A stretch of DNA of 27,455 nucleotides from Streptomyces regalis (GTDB lineage Bacteria > Actinomycetota > Actinomycetes > Streptomycetales > Streptomycetaceae), in contig NZ_LLZG01000018.1 of assembly GCF_001509475.1 (NCBI RefSeq), forward strand, positions 1-27,455, written 5' to 3'. The notes under the pieces are model-generated. The model had not been told where the DNA came from. It did not search any database and was given only the letters and a program-made list of their open reading frames with translations. The stretch's first letter is position 1. Every line of letters begins with the position of its first letter. This document shows positions 21,721 through 27,455 of this stretch, one piece after another. The position numbers and the translations under genes were made by a program.

Positions 21721-21965
21721 GCGTAGGGCTGCTCGAGCAACCGGGCAGCCCTGTACGGCAGATGCCCGAAGTCCTGCCGCGCATGCAGCGGTTGTACGGA
21801 TCGGTGATGATGAGCCGGTCGTCGGGCGGGGTGTTCGCGCCGAGTGTGATGTCGAGGTCGGCGAGGGACGCTTCACCTGGTATGCCGCGGCAAGCGGTTG
21901 GTGGGGGACAGGTTTCTACGGCGGTCGGCAGTGCGCCGTACGCGAGGACCGCTGGTGGAAGGGTG
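21721..21965. other. Gap before the acetolactate synthase stop
   Basis: A minus-strand stretch reads ASLADLDITLGANTPPDDRL then IITDPYNRCMRG, which looks like worn coding sequence. I cannot name the family, and it has no start or intact frame. Confidence 0.4.
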
Positions 21966-23657
21966 TCAGAACGGGCCGTGCAGACTGCCCAGTTTGTCGG
22001 TCAGTCGTAGGTTCTCGGAGTAGTCGACGGGGCATGCGATCACGGAGACCGTGTCGTCGTCGAGGGCGCGGCTCAGTACGGGCAGCAGTTCGTCGGCGGT
22101 CTCGATCGCGTAGCCGCTTGCGCCGAAGCTTTCGGCGTAGGCGACCAGGTCCGGGTTGGTGAACCGGGTGTGGCTGTGGCGGCCGAGTTCGAGTTCCATC
22201 TTCCAGGTGATCAGGCCGTATTCCCCGTCCACCAGGACGAGGACGACCAGTGGAATGTGTTCGCGGACGGCGGTCTCCAACTCCTGGGAGTTCATCAGGA
22301 ACGAGCCGTCGCCCATCATCGCCAGGACGCGCCGGTCCGGCCGGGCCAGTTTGGCGGCGATGGCGCCCGGCAGCGCGAACCCCATGGTGGACAGGCCGTT
22401 GGAGACCAAGCAGGTGTCAGGTTCGTAGGTGGGGTAGAGGCGGGCCATCCACATTTTTCCGGCGCCCGTGTCGGCGAGCACGATGTCGTGGCGGTCCAGC
22501 GCGGTGCGGACATCGCTCACCACGCGCTGCGGCACCAGAGGGAATGCGCCGTTGTCGTGTCCGTACCGGAGTTCCTCGTCGAGCAGCGTACGGATCTTCT
22601 CGCTGCTTCCCGAGTCGTAGGTGAGCCCGTCGGGCAGTGCTTCCGCGAGTGCGTCCAGCGCCTGCGCCAGGTCACCTTCGACGCCCACTGTGACCGGGTA
22701 GCGGGCGTCCACCTCGGCGGGGAAGCGGTGCACGTGCACGATCCGCTTGTCGCCGTTCGGGTTGATCTTGACCGGGTCGAACTCCTGGATCTCGTAGCCC
22801 ACGCAGACCAGTACGTCGGCCGTGTCGAAGCCGAAGTTGCCGTAGTCGTGGCGCATGAAGCCGACGGCGCCGAGGGCGCCCGGGTGGTCGTCGGGGAAGA
22901 CGCCCTTGCCGTGGAAGGTGGTCGCGACCGGGATGTTCAGCCGCTCGGCAAACCGTACGAGAGCGGCCGAGGCCCCGGACCTTGCGGCGCCGTGGCCTGC
23001 CAGCACGACCGGGTGCCGTGCCGCGGTGAGCACCTCGGCCGCCCGTGCGATCTGGGAGGGCGACGGGGCGTCGGCGTGCACCGCGTCGATCTGCAGGGGT
23101 GCCAGCGGCTCGGCGGGACCCTCGGCTTCGATGTCCTCCGGCACCGCCAGGAACACGGCGCCGGGGCGCTCGCTCTGCGCGGTCTTGAACGCCTTGCGCG
23201 TCATCTCCGGCACCGCGTCAGGACACTCGATGCGGGCCGCCCACTGGGTGACGGGGGCGAACATCGACACCAGGTCGATGACCTGGTGCGACTCCTTGTG
23301 GATGCGGCGCAGGGACCCCTGGGCGGCCAGGGCCACCATCGGACTGCTGTTGGTCATGGCGTCCGCGGTGCCGAGCAGCAGGTTGATCGCGCCGGGGCCC
23401 AGGGTGGCCGAACACACACCGGCCTTCCCGGTCAGCCGCCCGTAGATCTCCGCCATGAACGAGGCGGCCTGCTCGTGGCGCACCAGGACGTACCGGATCC
23501 CGGAGTCGTTCAGCGCGTCGACGAAGCGGATGTTCTCCTCGCCGGGGATCCCGAAGACGTACTCCACGCCCTCGGCCCGCAGACAACGCACCAACAGGTG
23601 CGCCACGTCCTCGACCACATCTGTGTTCCGCGACTCGGTCGCGCTCTCGGTACCCAT
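21966..23657 (-). CDS. Acetolactate synthase (catabolic AlsS-like, ThDP-dependent)
   Basis: This 563-residue enzyme would condense two pyruvates to acetolactate with thiamine diphosphate. The N-terminal domain has VFGIPGEENIRFVDAL and RHEQAASFMAE with the catalytic Glu62. GPGAINLLLGTADAMTNSSP is typical of the single-subunit AlsS group. The central domain has VVLAGHGAARSGA, and the C-terminal domain the ThDP motif from GDGSF (449) to DGEYGLITWK. No regulatory subunit (ilvN) or decarboxylase (alsD) is adjacent. I chose ATG 23657; no good ribosome-binding site precedes it, and a GTG at 23678 is possible. It is an isolated cargo gene in slot 2; a metabolic or inhibitor-tolerant duplicate is possible but unproven. 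Confidence 0.9.
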   Translation of the reverse strand: MGTESATESRNTDVVEDVAHLLVRCLRAEGVEYVFGIPGEENIRFVDALNDSGIRYVLVRHEQAASFMAEIYGRLTGKAGVCSATLGPGAINLLLGTADAMTNSSPMVALAAQGSLRRIHKESHQVIDLVSMFAPVTQWAARIECPDAVPEMTRKAFKTAQSERPGAVFLAVPEDIEAEGPAEPLAPLQIDAVHADAPSPSQIARAAEVLTAARHPVVLAGHGAARSGASAALVRFAERLNIPVATTFHGKGVFPDDHPGALGAVGFMRHDYGNFGFDTADVLVCVGYEIQEFDPVKINPNGDKRIVHVHRFPAEVDARYPVTVGVEGDLAQALDALAEALPDGLTYDSGSSEKIRTLLDEELRYGHDNGAFPLVPQRVVSDVRTALDRHDIVLADTGAGKMWMARLYPTYEPDTCLVSNGLSTMGFALPGAIAAKLARPDRRVLAMMGDGSFLMNSQELETAVREHIPLVVLVLVDGEYGLITWKMELELGRHSHTRFTNPDLVAYAESFGASGYAIETADELLPVLSRALDDDTVSVIACPVDYSENLRLTDKLGSLHGPF

Positions 23658-23928
23658 GAAGAGGAACGTAGGCACGTCCCGCCTGCCCCGGCCACTCGTC
23701 GGCCGCCGACCGAGGGCCGGTGGCAGGTGACGACCCGTGCACCGCAAGCACCGCCGGGCGCCATTCGGAGGCGCTGTGGTGGCGGCTGCCGCGGTCGGCC
23801 CGCACGCTGGATCCGGATGTGGACGCGCCGCTGCGCACCGTGTCTCTGCGGCCTCGGGCTCCTACCCGTACCCGGCCAGCGCATATCCGTATGCGGGTGC
23901 CGCATGGGTGATGGTCGCATGACTGCTA
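23658..23928. other. No intact gene
   Basis: A plus-strand frame (ALWWRLPRSARTLDPDVDAP followed by LRTVSLRP, about 23772-23855) has coding-like composition but no recognisable family. Nothing else is seen. Confidence 0.4.
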
Positions 23929-24639
23929 GTGATCGTTGACTGGCTGTCAGCACAACGCCCGTCCCCACACCGGGAGTTCGGGCGCCTGTGCGATGACGGG
24001 CCACCCTTCGCCCCCGTTGGTAGCGGCCCTCTCCCCCCGCCCGAGGACGACCCCAAGACCGACGCCGGCGCGCGGACCATCGCGCTCGACTCCGACACGG
24101 TCCAGGCCCTCAAGCGGCACCGAGCCCGGCAGGACAAGGACCGCAAGGAGTGGGAGAGCGCCTGGGTGGAGACCGGCCGCGTCTTCACTCAGGAGAACGG
24201 CGAGATGCTCCACCCCGCCAACGTCACACGGCGGTTCGTCGAGCTGTACGAGGAGATCGGCCTCCCACCGGTCCGGCTCCACGACCTGCGCCACGGCGCC
24301 GCGACCCTCGCCCACGCGGCCGGGGCCGACCTGAAGGACATCCAGGAGATGCTCGGCCACTCCTCGATCACCATCACGGCCGACACGTACACGAGCCTGC
24401 TCCCCGAAGCGGACCTGGCGATCGCCGAGGCCGCAGCACGGCTCGTCCCGCGAGCCCGCGCCATCTCCGAGAACGCCGCCTCCGAAGCGGAGCCCGAGCC
24501 CGAGGACGCGGAGCATCCCGGCCCGGAGTCCGTGCCGGATGATGCTGATCCGTCGGGCGATGTTCGGGAGGTCAGCTCTCCGTCCGCTCACGCATCGCTC
24601 ACGCAAACGGCCCCGGACGAGTCGTCCGAGGCCGAGTAG
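23929..24639 (+). pseudogene. Tyrosine integrase, catalytic half only
   Basis: The open frame has 236 codons, but only from about residue 41 (DDPKTDAGARTIALDSDTVQ) does it match actinobacterial integrases. It keeps the second catalytic Arg box HDLRHGAATLA (118-128), LGHSS with its His (144) and the nucleophile Tyr154 in ADTYTSL. The N-terminal arm-binding and core-binding domains and the first catalytic Arg are missing, so it cannot recombine alone. The first 40 residues look like a foreign fusion. The tail is Glu/Pro-rich and ends in DESSEAE, 46 bases before att 3, the usual order of int next to att. It is long enough that a short product could be made. Confidence 0.82.
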
Positions 24640-24647
24640 AACCCCTC

Positions 24648-24667
24648 CCTGGGGGATAAACCCCAGG
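24648..24667. terminator. Hairpin between integrase and att 3
   Basis: CCTGGGG/CCCCAGG has a 6-base loop, the counterpart of 21512-21531. Confidence 0.65.
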
Positions 24668-24685
24668 TCAGAGAGGTAATGCGTT

Positions 24686-24728
24686 GTGCCCCCGGCAGGA
24701 TTCGAACCTGCGACACCCGCTTTAGGAG
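24686..24728 (-). repeat. att site 3: 3' 43 bp of tRNA-Arg(CCU)
   Basis: Identical to sites 2 and 4 over 43 bp. The flanks on both sides match site 2 (GGTAATGCGTT left, TTTTCTCTGATCAAGG right). Confidence 0.88.
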
Positions 24729-24850
24729 TTTTCTCTGATCAAGGTCGTGACCTGGGGAAACTCCGCCATGACCGCGTTTGACCTGGAGAAACATGTCTCG
24801 GTGGTTCTTGCAGGTTCCCAGGGTTTCCCGGCCTCATGTGTGCTGAATCC
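24729..24850. repeat. Right flank of att 3, shared with att 2
   Basis: This is the homologue of 21593-21720; the segment CGGCCTCATGTGTGCTGAA (24828-24846) is identical in both. Confidence 0.7.
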
Positions 24851-24939
24851 GTTCCGGGCCGACTGCAGGGGGGCGACCTCGTGCCACAGGTCGCGGGCGC
24901 GCGCGGCATGGCCAGGGGGAGGCACAAGACGCGGAGGAG

Positions 24940-25094
24940 TACGCGCCCGTGTGGTGGATCACCACCCCGTTCACGGGGCCCCAGTTGCCGTGCTGGTCGC
25001 GGTTGTGGGTGCGCCAGGATCCGTGTTCGACAACGCCAAGTCGTGCGTTCTTGAGAGCGGGCAGGAACTTGTCCGCGGACAGAGGGGTGGCCAC
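24940..25094 (-). pseudogene. Amidase_2/PGRP-type peptidoglycan amidase N-terminal stump
   Basis: Starting from GTG 25094 the minus strand reads VATPLSADKFLPALKNARLG, then SWRTHNRDQHGNWGPVNGVV and IHHTG. The IHHT with the first zinc-ligand His and the GPVNG approach are typical of N-acetylmuramoyl-L-alanine amidases of phage-lysin type. After HHTG the resemblance is lost, so the other zinc ligands and the catalytic core are missing. Confidence 0.7.
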
Positions 25095-25396
25095 CTTCGC
25101 TTCACCTTCACCCGGTGCGTCAGGGGCGGTCGGCCGTGCCCGGGGGCGCCGGACCGGTCCCTCGAGGACGAAGGGCACTTCGCTGCCAGCGGAGGGCCGT
25201 CCTGACAGCGGCCGGAGTCTAACGGCTCCCTGCGGCTTACCCACCTCGTCGGATCTGCTGCCAGGAGGGCCAAAAACAGGAGATGGCAGGACGAAGGTCC
25301 ACAAGGCCGAGTACGTTCGACTCGGCCCGCTGGCTGCCGGACGGCATCGGGGTTACGCCAGCCGTCTCTCGCCCTCGCGACAGGAGTCGTTGCCCC

Positions 25397-26995
25397 ATGA
25401 CCTACCGGTTCAACCCGCCGCCCACCTGGCCCGCCCCGCCGGAGGGGTGGAGCCCGCCACCGGGCTGGGAACCGGATCCCGCATGGCCCACACCCCCAGG
25501 CTGGCAGATCTGGATCCCGGAAGGGGCCGCGCCGCAGCCGAGCGCACCCGTTCCTCAGCAGTCCCCCTACGGTCCCCAGGCGACGGCCCCGGCCACAGGT
25601 GGGGGTCTGTTCGGCCGGCGCCGTAAGCAAGCGGAGTCCGAGGCGGCGCGTCTGGCGGGCGAGCTGGCGCTGATGGAAACACAGGTACGCGGACTACAGG
25701 AAGACAACCGTCACCTGACGGAGCAATTGAGTCGTCTCATCGGAGCCGACAGCGCTCAGATAGCCGCCGAGCAGCAGCGACTGCTCCGCGCGCACGAGGA
25801 GAAGCTCCAAGAGATCGGACGGATCGACGCTCTCCTCGACGAGAAGATAGAGCACGCCGCCGAGAGCGCCGCGCAGTCCCTGGTCGACGTGCGCCGCCAA
25901 GCCGACGACATGGCTCGCCAGACGGCGGAGGCCGAACAGCGCCTCACGGCCGCGCGCCGGGATCTGGTGCTCACCGATGAGACGCGGATGCTGCAAGAGG
26001 CCGGCATTTACGAGTACCGCCATCCCCTCGCCGACGCGCTCGCCTACAAGGACCGGCTCGACAGTCTCAAGGCCCGCTACAAGCAGTTGGCGAGGGACGA
26101 CCGGGCAGTGCTCGGGAACCAGTACTGGATGGTGGACGGCTCAGCCGCCAAGGGCCGCAAGATGGTCCGTGACTTCTCCAAGCTGATGCTGCGCGCGTAC
26201 AACGCCGAGGCGGACAACGCGGTGCGCGGCATGAAGCCGCACCGGCTCGACTCGCTGATCGACCGGCTCGGCAAGACACGGGAGTCGATCGCCCGGCTCG
26301 GCGCCACCATGCAGATCCGCATCGGCGATGACTACCACCAGCTGCGGGTACAGGAGTTGGAGCTGACGGCGGACTACGTGGTGAGGAAGGAGACCGAGCG
26401 GGAGGAGCAGCGAGAGCTACGAGCCCAGCAGCGCGAGGAGGAGCGCCTGCAGCGCGAGATCGAGCGCGAGCGGCAGCGGCTGGAGAAGGAACGCAGCCAC
26501 TACGAGGGCGCCCTGCGCCGCCTGCGCTCCGGCACCGGCGATGCGGCCGCCATCGCCGAACTCGAAGGAAAACTCGCCGAGTTGGGCGCCGAACTGGAGG
26601 CGGTCGACGCCCGCGAGGCCAACATCCGGGCCGGATACGTCTACGTCATCTCCAACGTCGGAGCGTTCGGCGAACGCATGGTCAAGATCGGTATGACCCG
26701 GCGCCTCGATCCCATGGACCGCGTCATCGAACTCGGGGACGCGTCCGTCCCCTTCCGCTTCGACGTACACGCCCTGATCTTCAGTGAGGACGCCGTCGGC
26801 CTTGAACGCCGCCTGCACCAGGAGTTCGAGTCCCGCCGCGTCAACCGGGTCAACCTACGCCGGGAGTTCTTCTACGTCACACCGGCAGACGTACGCGCCG
26901 CCCTGCAGCGGCTCGCCGGACAGCACCTCCTGGAGTTCCAGGACACGCCCGAGGCTCCTGAATGGAGGGCCAGCCAGACCGCTGCCGGGCGGTGA
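25397..26995 (+). CDS. DUF4041 protein with C-terminal GIY-YIG (T5orf172/Mug113) domain
   Basis: This 532-residue protein has an N-terminal arm (1-40) rich in Pro-Trp units (PPPTWPAPPEGW, PPPGWEPDPAWP), possibly for binding partners. A basic patch GRRRK (73-77) follows, then a long coiled coil (about 78-190). DUF4041 spans about 195-345 (GIYEYRHPLADALAYKDRLD, QYWMVDGSAAKGRKMVRDFS). A second, Glu/Arg-rich coiled coil (335-405) leads to a GIY-YIG-fold domain (413-505) with GYVYVISNVG, VKIGMTRRLDPMDRV and the HxxF element LHQEFESRRVN. The fold suggests a nuclease or DNA-binding role; the biological function is unknown. Start ATG 25397 has AGGAG 10 bases upstream. Confidence 0.88.
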   Translation: MTYRFNPPPTWPAPPEGWSPPPGWEPDPAWPTPPGWQIWIPEGAAPQPSAPVPQQSPYGPQATAPATGGGLFGRRRKQAESEAARLAGELALMETQVRGLQEDNRHLTEQLSRLIGADSAQIAAEQQRLLRAHEEKLQEIGRIDALLDEKIEHAAESAAQSLVDVRRQADDMARQTAEAEQRLTAARRDLVLTDETRMLQEAGIYEYRHPLADALAYKDRLDSLKARYKQLARDDRAVLGNQYWMVDGSAAKGRKMVRDFSKLMLRAYNAEADNAVRGMKPHRLDSLIDRLGKTRESIARLGATMQIRIGDDYHQLRVQELELTADYVVRKETEREEQRELRAQQREEERLQREIERERQRLEKERSHYEGALRRLRSGTGDAAAIAELEGKLAELGAELEAVDAREANIRAGYVYVISNVGAFGERMVKIGMTRRLDPMDRVIELGDASVPFRFDVHALIFSEDAVGLERRLHQEFESRRVNRVNLRREFFYVTPADVRAALQRLAGQHLLEFQDTPEAPEWRASQTAAGR

Positions 26996-27120
26996 CGGGC
27001 TCGACTCAGTCAACCTCGTCGGGTGCGTCCAGACGGCAGGCGGCGCCCTCCAGACTGATCCAGGTGACCTTGGAGGTACTTCCCGCCGCGAGGTAAGCGG
27101 TCACTTCTCCGGTTGGGGTG

Positions 27121-27230
27121 ATCGCGAGCCACACGGACACCTACACCTCGCTGATGCCCCAGTTCGAGCAGGAGGCCGCCGACGCCCCCGTGGGGTCGGT
27201 AGAAAACCCCGTAACCAGGACGTCGCCTAG
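27121..27230 (+). pseudogene. Integrase C-terminal scrap before att 4
   Basis: The frame reads ASHTDTYTSLMPQFEQEAAD then APVGSV, which contains the catalytic-Tyr segment DTYTSL and the following helix of a tyrosine integrase. It differs from the tail at 24390, so it derives from another integrase of the group. Everything upstream of it is gone. Confidence 0.75.
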
Positions 27231-27253
27231 CGTTACGTCCCCGCACACGCGAA

Positions 27254-27287
27254 AACAGCCCCTCGGAGATCACTCCGAGGGGCTGTT
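27254..27287. terminator. Strong hairpin terminator before att 4
   Basis: A perfect 15-bp stem (27254-27268 with 27273-27287) closes an ATCA loop. The inner core is the same as in the terminator after rpoA (404-431). Confidence 0.85.
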
Positions 27288-27313
27288 CGAAGCTCCGTGC
27301 CTGGTCAGGCACT

Positions 27314-27356
27314 GTGCCCCCGGCAGGATTCGAACCTGCGACACCCGCTTTAGGAG
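27314..27356 (-). repeat. att site 4: 3' 43 bp of tRNA-Arg(CCU)
   Basis: Identical to sites 2 and 3. The left flank GGTCAGGCACT resembles that of site 1 (GGTCAGACACT). The bases after 27356 do not continue into a tRNA 5' half, so the intact tRNA gene is not here. Confidence 0.88.
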
Positions 27357-27455
27357 CAATGCCGTTGTTTTAGTTGCGGGCGTACGCTGCTGCGTAGTGC
27401 TTCCCGGGGGGTGGTGCGGGTGTCTGCGGATGTCGGCGAGTTATCGGGGCTGGGG
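27357..27455. other. No feature seen at the right edge
   Basis: This would be the start of a further element or the right junction; the window ends before it can be judged. Confidence 0.4.

Larger units (their letters stand above)
21550..24728. mobile_element. Tandem slot 2: acetolactate synthase element
   Basis: Bounded by att copies 2 and 3. It contains one intact gene (acetolactate synthase) and a truncated integrase whose tail adjoins att 3. Confidence 0.6.
24686..27356. mobile_element. Tandem slot 3: DUF4041/GIY-YIG element
   Basis: Bounded by att copies 3 and 4, with an integrase C-terminal scrap before att 4. The one intact gene encodes a DUF4041/T5orf172 protein of a kind common in phages and islands. 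Confidence 0.6.

Noticed and set aside
22170..23939. A 589-codon plus-strand frame
   Set aside because: It is antisense to the acetolactate synthase gene and has no family resemblance; the minus-strand protein carries all ThDP-enzyme motifs.
17025..27356. Four tRNA-Arg genes
   Set aside because: Each copy holds only the 3' half from the anticodon on; D arm and 5' acceptor strand are absent at all four.

Overview
This is high-GC actinobacterial DNA, almost certainly from Streptomyces. The evidence is the codon bias towards G/C in third positions, the RNA polymerase alpha C-terminus, a secreted xylanase/deacetylase pair, Tat- and lipobox-type export signals, and tRNA-Arg(CCU) attachment sites. 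About half of the window holds intact genes. The rest is decayed mobile DNA and gene stumps, so it reads as an accessory or subtelomere-like region.

Left part (1-7,900). The 3' end of rpoA is followed by a strong hairpin and not by rplQ. A convergent gene encodes a small secreted His-rich protein. A decayed cytochrome P450 comes next. A plant-polysaccharide block follows: a CE4 deacetylase and a GH11 xylanase, both on the minus strand, and divergently a ChvE-like sugar-binding lipoprotein. The shared intergenic region is studded with TTCGAA and GTTTCG/CGAAAC dyads, which suggests one xylan/xylose-type repressor over both sides. No ABC ATPase or permease accompanies the binding protein. A frameshifted LanC C-terminus and a 528-aa beta-helix-like membrane protein complete this part.

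Middle (7,900-17,000). This is a scrap yard with some live genes. It contains an inverted ghost of the integrase-tail/att/VapC module seen further right, an IS5-type transposase stump, and the 3' end of a group II intron (domains V and VI) abutting a DMT-type membrane protein. A 3.6-kb segment is bounded by matching inverted repeats of IS origin. It carries a conserved hypothetical gene and a divergent TetR/SDR pair with two operator palindromes. A LuxR-type regulator, a small secreted protein, an Fpg/Nei pseudogene and an integrase N-terminal stump follow.

Right part (17,000-27,455). Four copies of the same 43-bp 3' half of tRNA-Arg(CCU) divide this region into three tandem slots. Three of the four copies (21550, 24686, 27314) have a degenerate tyrosine-integrase tail just to their left; the copy at 17025 does not. 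Slot 1 carries an HTH-N6 adenine methylase-specificity fusion, translationally coupled to an 86-aa two-helix membrane protein, a divergent truncated UvrD-like helicase, and a complete VapBC-like toxin-antitoxin pair. Slot 2 carries a catabolic-type acetolactate synthase. Slot 3 carries a DUF4041/GIY-YIG (T5orf172) protein and an amidase stump. No intact integrase and no intact tRNA gene are in the window, so the array looks like serial accretion followed by decay.

The strongest candidate for an undescribed system is the slot 1 methylase-fusion plus membrane-protein operon with its nested-dyad control region.
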